Below, one piece after another: positions 13,976-20,833 of a DNA stretch of 20,833 nt. The translations under genes were made by a program, and so were the position numbers. The notes beneath the pieces were generated by a model. It worked only from the letters and a program-made list of their open reading frames with translations. It had not been told where the DNA came from and made no database searches. Each line of letters starts with the position of its first letter. Position 1 is the stretch's first letter. This DNA comes from JARROD01 sp037384225 (GTDB lineage Bacteria; Pseudomonadota; Gammaproteobacteria; Pseudomonadales; Cellvibrionaceae): assembly GCA_037384225.1 (NCBI GenBank), contig JARROD010000035.1, positions 1 to 20,833 of the forward strand, read 5' to 3'.

Positions 13976-14677
13976 CTATTTAACGGGCTCAATCTGAAAA
14001 CGGTAACCGACGCCATTTTCGGTCAGAAGGTATTTAGGTTGGGCGGGGTTGTCTTCCAGCTTGTGTCGCAGTTGCGCCATATGCACCCGCACATAGTGGT
14101 TTTGCTCAATGCATGATGGCCCCCAGACTTCTTTGAGTATCTGGCGATAGGTCATCACTTTGCCGCTATGTGTAGCGAGTAAGTGGAGGATGCGGTATTC
14201 AGTCGGTGTCAGATGCACCTGTTCACCACACCGCCGCACCAGCCGCTGAGTAAAATCGATACTCAGTTCCTCCGACTCGAAAACCTGCTGCTGCGGCTGA
14301 CTCTGAGAGCTTGCGTGACGCAGTGCCACGCGGATGCGCGCCAGCAATTCACTCGACCCAAAGGGTTTTGTAAGATAGTCATCGGCGCCATTGTCCAGCG
14401 CTTTAACCTTGTCGTTTTCCAGCTCCCGGGCGGAGATAACAATAATGGGCACGGATGACCACTCGCGGATGCATTTGACCACATCGAGACCGTCCAGATC
14501 CGGCAGCCCCAGATCCAGTAATATCACCGCCGGTCTTTTTTCCGCTGTCAATGTCAGGCCTTCGGCGGCGTTGCCGATACTACAGACCTGATAGCCATGT
14601 CCTTTGAGTAGCACCTGCAAAAAGCGCTGCATTTGAGGGTCGTCCTCTATAATGAGAATCGTGTTGGTTTTACTCAT
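13976..14677 (-). CDS. KdpE-like OmpR-family response regulator
   Basis: A 233-aa DNA-binding regulator. The receiver has EDD (11-13), phosphoacceptor Asp55 in VILLDLGLPD, Ser82 in VISAR and Lys104 in LTKPFG. The winged-helix domain has the KdpE-typical HLTPTEYRILHLLATHSGKVMTYRQILKEVWG and VRVHMAQLRHKLEDNP, followed by LLTENGVGYRF. In E. coli KdpE activates the kdpFABC high-affinity K+ pump; no kdp pump genes are here and the next gene is trkH. The start codon overlaps the kinase gene by 8 bp. Control of trkH by this regulator is inferred from the operon layout. Confidence 0.93.
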   Translation of the reverse strand: MSKTNTILIIEDDPQMQRFLQVLLKGHGYQVCSIGNAAEGLTLTAEKRPAVILLDLGLPDLDGLDVVKCIREWSSVPIIVISARELENDKVKALDNGADDYLTKPFGSSELLARIRVALRHASSQSQPQQQVFESEELSIDFTQRLVRRCGEQVHLTPTEYRILHLLATHSGKVMTYRQILKEVWGPSCIEQNHYVRVHMAQLRHKLEDNPAQPKYLLTENGVGYRFQIEPVK

Positions 14678-16196
14678 GAATGGGCATTTCCGTTTCGATA
14701 TCAGCCAGCGGCAGCCGGACCGTAAAAGTCGCGCCCCGGGGTAAATGATTGGTCGCCGTTACCCTGCCGCCGTGGGCCTCAACAATGGCTTTCGAGATAG
14801 CCAGACCGAGCCCGGTACCCCCTATAGCCTGGTTATCGGCGCGGTAAAACTGCTCGAAGAGCTGCTGCGTATCTTTGCTTTTGAAGCCGCTTCCCTCATC
14901 GCTGACACTGAGTTCATAGCAGTCCTGACCACGCTGGCCCGCGATGGTGATCACCGTCTGTTCCGGGCTGAACCTTACCGCGTTGTCGAGCAGATTGGAC
15001 AACACCACCTCCATTAGTGACAGATCCAATGGCACCAGCAGGGTATCGTCGAGGCCTGTGTGAATCCTGTGCCTGCTGAGACGGTGCTTCATTTTAGATA
15101 AAGTCCCACCGACAAACTCCTCGGGGTTTTGCAGCTCCAGGTTCGGTGTCAGCTTGCCCCTGAGGGAGCGGCTCATTTGTAGCAGGTTAGTGACTTTTTG
15201 GGAAAGCTGTTCCGATTCTTCGTAGATGGTTTCCAGTAACTCCAATTTTAAAGCCCCGTCCAACTGCATCTCCCGATCCAACAGCGTGCTGGCCAATCCC
15301 ATTATTGTGCCAAGGGGGGTGCGCAGATCGTGGGAGACGGCACTGAGGACGGCGTTTCGAAGCCGCTCGCTTTCCGCCTGAATTTCAGCTTGCCCGGCCT
15401 GCTCCGACAGTTGTGCCCGCGTCACGGCCAAATCCACCAGGGAAAAAAAGGTCTCCATCAGGTGGGCCTGATCCTCCGACAGAGGGGCATTCAACCTAAC
15501 CACCGCGGCAATAGCGTTGCCCGGTTGCCCCAGCGGCAGGTATTTATATTCCGGTAACTGGTTTTCGCTGTGGTCGCTGCTTTCATTTCTATGCCCGATA
15601 CAGTGTTCTATCCTCGCCAGCGGAACCTTGCGAATGTCGATTCTGGACCCATTAAACAAGGAGGTTACCTTGCTCCCATCCGGTTTGAAAAAACCCACAT
15701 CCGCGCTACACAATTTACCCAGATGCAGATTCGCTATATTGAAAATACTCTGGAGGGACGATGCCGCAGCCAATGAACGCGCCAACTGATAAAGATCGGA
15801 CAGATTTTTCTCTCGCGTGGACGTTAGTCGGAGCTGCTTTTTTTGCTTTTCGCTGAAGGAGCTGAACATAAAGCCGACAATAGCCATGACGGCGAATGAC
15901 AGGAAATACTTTTCATGGTGGACGGCGAAGGTGTAAAAAGGCGGGACAAAGAAAAAGTCGAACACGGCAACGCTGAACAGCGCGGCGAACAGTGTCGGCC
16001 CCCGGTTAAAGGAATAGGCCAGAACCACCACGGTGGCGAGATAGGCCATAATAATATCGGCTTCGGCGATAAAGCTCTGGGTGAGGTAGAGAATACACGT
16101 CACCGCCATAACGGCAGATGTGCTGATCAGGTATTCATAGAAATCGTTGCGCCGAAGTTGCTGAAGGCGATCGGTGGGAGTATCGACTACTGACAT
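14670..16196 (-). CDS. Short KdpD-like sensor histidine kinase (DUF4118 type)
   Basis: A 508-aa membrane kinase. It begins directly with the four-helix DUF4118 membrane domain (about residues 22-112, including the ADIIMAYLATVVVLAYSFNRGPTLFAALFSVAVFDFFFVPP hallmark). A GAF-like region (about 135-260), HisKA with His289 in SAVSHDLRTPLGT, N-box LLDNAVRF (402-409), G1 DEGSG (433-437) and G2 GGTGLGLA (459-466) follow, so catalysis should be intact. E. coli KdpD has about 895 aa; the missing part is the N-terminal KdpD sensor and universal-stress-like domains, which sense c-di-AMP or K+ in other bacteria. There is no upstream remnant of them. It is first in an operon with the KdpE-like regulator and trkH. 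Confidence 0.92.
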   Translation of the reverse strand: MSVVDTPTDRLQQLRRNDFYEYLISTSAVMAVTCILYLTQSFIAEADIIMAYLATVVVLAYSFNRGPTLFAALFSVAVFDFFFVPPFYTFAVHHEKYFLSFAVMAIVGFMFSSFSEKQKKQLRLTSTREKNLSDLYQLARSLAAASSLQSIFNIANLHLGKLCSADVGFFKPDGSKVTSLFNGSRIDIRKVPLARIEHCIGHRNESSDHSENQLPEYKYLPLGQPGNAIAAVVRLNAPLSEDQAHLMETFFSLVDLAVTRAQLSEQAGQAEIQAESERLRNAVLSAVSHDLRTPLGTIMGLASTLLDREMQLDGALKLELLETIYEESEQLSQKVTNLLQMSRSLRGKLTPNLELQNPEEFVGGTLSKMKHRLSRHRIHTGLDDTLLVPLDLSLMEVVLSNLLDNAVRFSPEQTVITIAGQRGQDCYELSVSDEGSGFKSKDTQQLFEQFYRADNQAIGGTGLGLAISKAIVEAHGGRVTATNHLPRGATFTVRLPLADIETEMPIHE

Positions 16197-16472
16197 ATTA
16201 GTAACGTTTGCTGGGCACGCGACACAGGTGTTGCTCTACCCTACATAATAGCCGTTTGCCCGTTAAGATGGGATTAATTTGCGGGGAAGGAATATAAAGA
16301 TTTTGTAAAGAATGGCATGCCGACCTGCCTATCGCCAGGCAAGCCCCCATTCCAGCAATGCCATCACCACGGTTGGCGCTATGGTGTTGCTTGCCAGTGA
16401 CATGGGTATCTTTCGCCTAAATCCTCTTTTGGGTTAAACTCTTTCATGCCTGCTCTCCTCAATAATGGCTCT

Positions 16473-16491
16473 GCCGGTCCTCCAGACCGGC
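16473..16491. terminator. GC-rich hairpin in the rhlE/kdpD-like gap
   Basis: GCCGGTC, loop CTCCA, GACCGGC forms a perfect 7-bp stem. It lies 146 bp past the stop of the leftward helicase gene. No T-run follows on the minus strand, so the function is uncertain. Confidence 0.35.
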
Positions 16492-16609
16492 CTCGACAAC
16501 GGCTCAGACCTGATAGTGTCCAAGCTGCTATAGCAGAAAGCATCATGTTGAAAACCGCAGACAAAGCCGGTCTGCCAAGTTGACAGTGACGGATAGATTA
16601 AACGGCCCC

Positions 16610-16629
16610 TCTCAAACACTTTGGGAATA
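16610..16629. repeat. Dispersed repeat, shortened copy 3
   Basis: TCTCAAACACTTTGGG (16610-16625) is identical to the core of the copies at 3396-3424 and 5734-5762 and is followed by AATA instead of TATA. The left part of the element is not conserved here. It lies just beyond the 3' end of the helicase gene. Confidence 0.65.
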
Positions 16630-16636
16630 GATGAGG

Positions 16637-18070
16637 TTAACGCGGGTTTCTTACAGAAGATCTGTTGCCCGCAGAAGATCTGTTGCCCGCAGCGGAACGT
16701 TCACGATTCTGCACCTTGCCATTGCGCCCGACGGCTGGTCGCTTTGATTTTCTGGCCGCGCCGCCCTTGTCCTGATTGCCCTTGCCTTCTTGTTCCCGGC
16801 GTGCGGCCGGCGCATTGCGTCCGCTGCGCGATCCCGAGGCTGAGCGTCGCGCTTCAGCGCCGTGAGCAGCCGGTTTTTTCCCGGATTTTTGCGGCTTTGC
16901 CCCGGTACGGGTGCCCGGACGCGATTTCGGCACCTCGTGAGTCGGTTCAAAACCATCAACGAGCTGACGCGGTAACAACTTGTTAATCAGTCGCTCGATA
17001 GCGAACAATTGCGGCGACTCGTCCGCCGATACTAACGAACAGGCCTCGCCGTTGGCGCCGGCGCGCCCGGTACGCCCAATACGGTGGACATAGTCTTCGG
17101 AAACATTGGGCAAGTCCATATTGACCACGTGCGGCAATTGGTCGATGTCGATCCCCCGCGCGGCAATATCGGTCGCAACCAATACCTGAATCCCATTTTT
17201 CTTGAAATCCGCCAGCGCCCGTGTGCGCGCCGCCTGACTTTTGTTACCATGAATTGCCGCCGCCGCGATCCCCGCCTCTTCCAGTTGCTTGGCCAATTTG
17301 TTGGCGCCATGCTTGGTACGACTAAAAACCAGCACTTGATACCAATTTTGACTCTTAATCAGGTGAATCAACAGCTTTGACTTGCGCGCTTTGTCCACCG
17401 GATAAATAGTTTGTTTTACCTGATCCGTGGTGGAGTTGCGCGGTGTGACGTCAATTTCCAGCGGGTTGTGCACCAAACCCCGGGCAAGGGTTCGGATCTC
17501 CTCGGAAAAGGTGGCGGAAAACAACAGATTCTGCCGTTTCGCTGGCAATAGCTTAATAATGCGCTTGATATCGTGGATAAAGCCCATATCCAGCATGCGG
17601 TCGGCCTCATCCAGCACCAGCGTTTCCAGTTGGGAAAACCTAACCGCATTTTGTTGGTACAAATCCAGCAATCGACCCGGCGTGGCCACCAACACATCCA
17701 CCCCGCGCCGCAGGGTTTTCATTTGTGGGTTAATTGACACCCCGCCATAAACCACCCCCATACGCAATGCCAGAGAAGCGCCATAGCGCTCGACGCTGTC
17801 GGCAACCTGCGCAGCCAGTTCCCGGGTTGGCGTGAGAATCAATGCGCGTGCCTGATTAGGTCTCGCTTTCGGCCCCTCCTTCAGCAACTGCAACAGGGGC
17901 AATGTAAAACCCGCTGTCTTGCCGGTACCGGTTTGCGCCGCCCCCATAATATCGCGGCCGACGAGGATGGCGGGAATGGCTTTGGCTTGCACTGGCGAAG
18001 GTGTCCGGTATCCCTGCGCAGCCACGGAAGCCAGCAGTTCAGGGCACAAGCCCAAGTCTGAAAATTGCAT
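16637..18070 (-). CDS. rhlE: DEAD-box ATP-dependent RNA helicase RhlE
   Basis: A 477-aa RNA helicase for ribosome assembly or RNA turnover. It begins with the RhlE form of the F...GL motif (MQFSDLGLCPELL) and the Q-motif with Gln28. Motif I AQTGTGKT (45-52), PTREL (81-85), TPGR region (130-133), DEAD at 154-157 and SAT at 185-187 follow. Domain 2 carries ATDIAARGIDI and HRIGRTGRAG. From about residue 380 the protein is a Lys/Arg/Ser/Gly-rich, probably disordered RNA-binding tail, variable in this family. The last codons repeat Ala-Gly-Asn-Arg-Ser-Ser because of an exact 18-bp duplication at 16654-16689. It appears to be a single-gene unit with ATG at 18070. Confidence 0.95.
   Translation of the reverse strand: MQFSDLGLCPELLASVAAQGYRTPSPVQAKAIPAILVGRDIMGAAQTGTGKTAGFTLPLLQLLKEGPKARPNQARALILTPTRELAAQVADSVERYGASLALRMGVVYGGVSINPQMKTLRRGVDVLVATPGRLLDLYQQNAVRFSQLETLVLDEADRMLDMGFIHDIKRIIKLLPAKRQNLLFSATFSEEIRTLARGLVHNPLEIDVTPRNSTTDQVKQTIYPVDKARKSKLLIHLIKSQNWYQVLVFSRTKHGANKLAKQLEEAGIAAAAIHGNKSQAARTRALADFKKNGIQVLVATDIAARGIDIDQLPHVVNMDLPNVSEDYVHRIGRTGRAGANGEACSLVSADESPQLFAIERLINKLLPRQLVDGFEPTHEVPKSRPGTRTGAKPQKSGKKPAAHGAEARRSASGSRSGRNAPAARREQEGKGNQDKGGAARKSKRPAVGRNGKVQNRERSAAGNRSSAGNRSSVRNPR
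16654..16689. repeat. 18-bp tandem duplication in the 3' end of rhlE
   Basis: CAGAAGATCTGTTGCCCG occurs at 16654-16671 and again at 16672-16689. It preserves the frame and duplicates six residues in the basic tail of the helicase, five codons before the stop. Confidence 0.9.
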
Positions 18071-18641
18071 GTTTAGTGATCCAACAGAAGTACAATGAAA
18101 GAAACCGAGGTGGGAGCGCGCAATCTACCTTAAATTCACCTTCAACTCAATGTTTATTTTGGTGTTTTTCATATATGAAAGATCAGGCCTATAATTCAAA
18201 CCAAAGCCCTGTGCATTTCGTTCGTGATCAGACCCACCCCCGGATCAAGCCGGAAAGCCAGCCAACGGCGACGGGTGCCCGACACTGGGTGCTCCTTGTG
18301 ATGGACCAATTCAGACAAAAAATTATCGGCTTTGGCGTACACGCTGATGATCCGATGGCCCTACCCTGAGTTGTTTAAATTCGTTTGTATTGGACGCTGG
18401 TACCAACTCCTGCGCAGCCGTCCCTCTGACACAAAAATAGTTTCAACTCCATTGAATCCCGGACAAAACAGAACAACGCCGGAACTTTCCACTCAATTTA
18501 ACCGTGTAGTAATAGTGAAAATCTGTGGCTACTGCGGCAAATCATTTTTTCCTTCGTAGCACGGTAGTCGGGAAAAATTCCACACGCCGGGAATCTGCCG
18601 CAATCCGTCATTCGTGACATCTATAACTGGAAAGGTAACCT
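18071..18641. other. Intergenic region with decayed integrase fragment
   Basis: This 571-bp stretch separates the divergent helicase and DUF4382 genes. Its only recognisable content is the integrase-core remnant from about 18175. The last 40 bp before the DUF4382 ATG contain the ribosome site GGAAAGG. Confidence 0.5.
18175..18480 (+). pseudogene. Integrase-core (rve) transposase remnant
   Basis: The frame from 18175 reads ARHWVLLVMDQFRQKIIGFGVHADD at about codons 35-59. This matches the first beta strands of the rve integrase core in IS481/IS3-like transposases, where HWVL.VMDQFTRRIIGFGVH is typical and the Asp of MDQF is catalytic. The frame stops at 18367. In another frame similarity may continue as PELFKFVCIG and PSDTKIVSTP, corresponding to the CRMFN and LSSD segments. 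Everything else of the element, including the ends, is missing or unrecognisable. I judge it a fragment of a frameshifted transposase gene. Confidence 0.45.
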
Positions 18642-19544
18642 ATGAATAAAACCATGAGCTCTATTGCGGTATCTATGGCAATGATCCTGTCAGGTTGCGG
18701 CGGTGGCAGCGGCGGCAGCGATGACGACGCAACGGGAAGTTTTTCCCTTTCAGTTACCGATGGTCCCATCGACAGTGCCAATCAGGTGGTGGTGGTCTTT
18801 ACCGGTGTCTCTATCAAACCCGCAGACGGAACGGCCATGGAGTTTACGTTCGATACACCCATGAGCATTGACCTGCTACAACTGCAGGGCAGCATTGCCG
18901 AAGACCTGTTAAGCAATGAAACCATCCCTGCCGGCGACTACGACTGGGTCCGCTTGCACGTCACCGCGGAACATGATGACATAATGGATTCATTTATCGA
19001 ATTGAGTGATGGCACCCAGAAAGAAATTTGGGTGCCCAGCGGTAGCAAGACGGGATTGAAACTGGTGCAGGGTTTCACTGTGGCGGCCGGCGGCAACGTC
19101 GATTTCACTATCGATTTCGACCTACGCAAGTCCCTGACAGACCCGCAGGGTTTATCCGGAGTAATCCTGAAACCAACGTTGAGGCTGGTGGACAATATCT
19201 CCGTGGGCAGTGTCGCTGGCAGTATCGATGCCAGTCTGGTGAGCGAACTCTGCGCCGACGCCAGTATCGATGACGGCACGGTTTATATCTACTCTGGTGC
19301 CGATATTACACCCTCCGATCTGAGCGGCGCCGACAGCGACCCTGTCACTACAGCCCTGGTTAACAGCGAGGACAGCTCCTACCAGTATGAAATCGGTTTT
19401 CTAGTGGAGGGCGACTACACAATCGCCTATACCTGTGATGCTGTCAGTGACGACCCATTGGTGGTCGATGAACTGACATTTTCCGGTACTACCAACGTGA
19501 GTGTTACCGCCGGTACAACCAGCACTATTGATTTTCAATTGTAG
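18642..19544 (+). CDS. DUF4382-domain lipoprotein
   Basis: A 300-aa exported lipoprotein. The signal peptide ends in lipobox LSGC (Cys19), followed by a flexible Gly/Ser/Asp linker (GGGSGGSDDD). Residues about 31-185 form a DUF4382 domain: TGSFSLSVTDGPIDSANQVVVVFTGVSIKP, then LLQLQGSIAEDLLSNETIPAGDYDWVRLHV and SGVILKPTLRLV, all typical. The C-terminal 110 residues are a second acidic beta-sandwich-like segment resembling a carboxypeptidase-regulatory-like fold (YEIGFLVEGDYTIAYTCD). Cys230-region and Cys265-region could pair. DUF4382 has no known enzyme activity; surface or periplasmic binding is a guess. A start at 18642 is backed by AAAGG 8 bp upstream, and a strong terminator follows. It is probably a single-gene transcript. 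Confidence 0.88.
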   Translation: MNKTMSSIAVSMAMILSGCGGGSGGSDDDATGSFSLSVTDGPIDSANQVVVVFTGVSIKPADGTAMEFTFDTPMSIDLLQLQGSIAEDLLSNETIPAGDYDWVRLHVTAEHDDIMDSFIELSDGTQKEIWVPSGSKTGLKLVQGFTVAAGGNVDFTIDFDLRKSLTDPQGLSGVILKPTLRLVDNISVGSVAGSIDASLVSELCADASIDDGTVYIYSGADITPSDLSGADSDPVTTALVNSEDSSYQYEIGFLVEGDYTIAYTCDAVSDDPLVVDELTFSGTTNVSVTAGTTSTIDFQL

Positions 19545-19570
19545 TGCCATACGAATCGGAACGCGTCGAT

Positions 19571-19593
19571 GGGCCCCGCACGAAGCGGGGCCC
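19571..19593. terminator. Strong GC hairpin terminator
   Basis: GGGCCCCGC (19571-19579), loop ACGAA, GCGGGGCCC (19585-19593): a perfect 9-bp stem followed by GTGTTTGCTTCT. It lies 26 bp after the DUF4382 stop, between two convergent genes, and should terminate the rightward transcript. Confidence 0.85.
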
Positions 19594-19615
19594 GTGTTTG
19601 CTTCTCTGGCGTTTG

Positions 19616-19653
19616 TTCCTATACCGGCTTTTTCTTCCTATACCGGCTTTTTC
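19616..19653. repeat. 19-bp tandem duplication spanning a stop codon
   Basis: TTCCTATACCGGCTTTTTC is present at 19616-19634 and 19635-19653. On the minus strand it encodes the final Arg-Lys-Lys-Lys-Pro-Val-stop of the PEP-CTERM protein. The second unit therefore lies after the first stop codon and repeats the same ending. Confidence 0.9.
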
Positions 19654-20246
19654 TTCCTGCTGGTGAAGCCGAGCCAAGCTAGACCTGTTGTCATAAGGAT
19701 AAAGGAGGAGGGTTCCATGACAGCGACGCCGAAAACATCCCCATCGGCCACTGCCCAGGCAGTATGTAACTGACTTTTACTTATCGAATCCTGGCTTCCA
19801 TAATCAAGGCTGAAATACCATGCTTGTTCTGCGGGATTGTCCGTATCATCCTCGGAGAACCAATACAGACCCGTACGTATGTTTTTAAAGGCATCGATCT
19901 TGTCGAAATCAACAGGTTGAGATGGATACGGATCAAAGGGTATGCCTAATTCAGTATAGTAAACAACCCCAATTTCCCCCATGTCATTACAAATCCATTC
20001 ATTATTCCTGCAACCACCGTGGCTTGGTAAACGCCAATTGGAATGGCCCCCAAATGTTAGACTATCGGCCCATGCCACCGCTTCGTACCAGTTCATTTTT
20101 TCAACATAGCTGATATTTTTCAACAAAGTGATATCGGCTTCAGTTGAATAGACAGCCCCAAAACCTGTATCGATGAGCGTTGCCTGCGCGGCTGTCAAGT
20201 GAAACGAAAAAGCCAATGCGGCAAACAGAAGTGATTTTTTATTCAT
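19638..20246 (-). CDS. DUF1566-like protein with PEP-CTERM sorting signal
   Basis: A 202-aa secreted protein. The signal peptide (residues 1-22, MNKKSLLFAALAFSFHLTAAQA) precedes a DUF1566/Lcl-like domain: MNWYEAVAWADSLTFGGHSNWRLPS, then GLYWFSEDDTDNPAEQAWYFSLDYG and HTAWAVADGD, which are the W...A......G...WRLP and aromatic-strand landmarks of that fold. The C-terminus is a PEP-CTERM signal: MEPSS (177-181) in place of the usual PEPSS, a hydrophobic helix (182-194) and the basic cluster RKKK (197-200). An exosortase elsewhere in the genome should cleave and sort it, normally together with exopolysaccharide. It is convergent with the DUF4382 gene. ATG at 20246. Confidence 0.85.
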   Translation of the reverse strand: MNKKSLLFAALAFSFHLTAAQATLIDTGFGAVYSTEADITLLKNISYVEKMNWYEAVAWADSLTFGGHSNWRLPSHGGCRNNEWICNDMGEIGVVYYTELGIPFDPYPSQPVDFDKIDAFKNIRTGLYWFSEDDTDNPAEQAWYFSLDYGSQDSISKSQLHTAWAVADGDVFGVAVMEPSSFILMTTGLAWLGFTSRKKKPV

Positions 20247-20833
20247 AATAAAACTCCATATTAATAAGTAAGTTGATTACGCGACTTCAATACAAAAATA
20301 CTATATTTATAGGGTTTCTTATCGTTTTATGTCGACCAACCAATAGCCGTAATAATACTCCTTTAGGAATCAAGTTATCTGCAATGTATGTGCCTTATAT
20401 TATTTATTCTTGTTTTTCCGGGAGTTATAAAAACAATGGGGCGATTGAGCAAAAGGGTTGCAAAATTCCTCGACAGTAAAAGAGCTATTTATGGATGGGG
20501 TATCGATGTATTTCTGATTAACCAGTCAGCTCAGCTTGTTGTCAATATAGAGCCCCTTTTTGACAGACGGCAGTCGTTCCAGTTGGCGAAAAATATTGTG
20601 TATATAGGCATAACTTATCATATGCCCCCAAAGTATTTTCGAATAGTATTGCTTTTTCTTGATTTTTCACTTCAAATTTTCGATACAAATGCCTTTTCAG
20701 ACATTATTTTTAAATAAAATTGAATCAATCGTAGCCATAATAGTCGGATCAGGTATTAGCTAATTGAGTCCATTGCCTAACTTTGTTACTTTTGAAGAAA
20801 AAATAGAACGGATATTTTAAATGATTAAGTACG
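20247..20833. other. AT-rich end of window, no convincing gene
   Basis: This 587-bp stretch is clearly AT-richer than the genes to its left. It presumably begins with the promoter of the leftward PEP-CTERM gene. A rightward frame at 20388-20717 (109 codons) is open but has no family I recognise, no good ribosome site, and an unusual composition rich in Ile, Leu and Phe. It may be chance or decayed coding sequence. Confidence 0.4.

Larger units (their letters stand above)
16197..16636. other. Intergenic region upstream of kdpD-like gene
   Basis: This 440-bp gap probably holds the promoter of the leftward kinase operon. It contains a stem GCCGGTC/GACCGGC (16473-16479 and 16485-16491, 5-nt loop), a short TGCCT/AGGCA stem near 16326-16341, and a dispersed repeat copy at 16610-16629. 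A minus-strand frame of 61 codons at 16379-16564 has no recognisable family and is not called as a gene. Confidence 0.45.

Noticed and set aside
16379..16564. 61-codon minus-strand frame between rhlE and the kdpD-like gene.
   Set aside because: No known family, no clear ribosome site, and it overlaps a GC-rich hairpin.
20388..20717. 109-codon frame in the AT-rich right end.
   Set aside because: No recognised domain or good start signal; kept only as a note in the gap entry.

Overview
The window looks like the chromosome of a Gram-negative gammaproteobacterium, probably marine or aquatic. Evidence: a lipoprotein HlyD-type adaptor with a YbhFSR-like ABC exporter, an OmpR-type regulator with a QseC/TctE-like kinase, a TrkH potassium channel under a KdpDE-like pair, RhlE, an ArsS-type radical SAM enzyme and a PEP-CTERM surface/secreted protein (so the cell should carry an exosortase). 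Most genes are moderately GC rich; several AT-richer patches sit between them. Placement below class level is a guess.

Layout. (1) 232-3240, minus strand: adaptor, ATPase and permease of an ABC-2 efflux pump, overlapping end to start. (2) 3241-3799: a gap holding short tandem repeats and one copy of a dispersed repeat. (3) 3800-8950: a divergent redox locus. A response regulator and a histidine kinase that has lost its C-terminal ATP-binding boxes run leftward; a small PepSY protein, a DUF2271 protein and a 746-residue PepSY-membrane/flavodoxin/ferredoxin-reductase fusion run rightward. The 192-bp shared control region contains nested inverted repeats around the same dispersed repeat. The likely job is electron transfer from NADPH through FAD and FMN across the inner membrane, perhaps for ferric-siderophore or other periplasmic reduction. 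(4) 8951-9791: an accessory scar with hicA, a 3'-truncated hicB and one solitary type I-C-like CRISPR repeat with no cas genes. (5) 9792-11310: an arsS-like radical SAM gene convergent with a NADAR (YbiA-like) gene, separated by a four-unit tandem repeat. (6) 11485-16196: an osmotic/potassium block: MscS channel, then a convergent three-gene operon of short KdpD-like kinase, KdpE-like regulator and TrkH. (7) 16637-18070: RhlE-type DEAD-box helicase. (8) 18071-20833: decayed integrase-core remnant, DUF4382 lipoprotein with a strong terminator, DUF1566-like PEP-CTERM protein, and an AT-rich end with no convincing gene.

The best candidates for something not yet described are: the divergent two-component/PepSY redox locus with its structured intergenic repeat; the pairing of a sensor-domain-less KdpD with TrkH instead of KdpFABC; the orphan CRISPR repeat beside a damaged HicAB module; and a recurring habit of short 13-19-bp tandem duplications at gene ends, two of which copy the stop codon.
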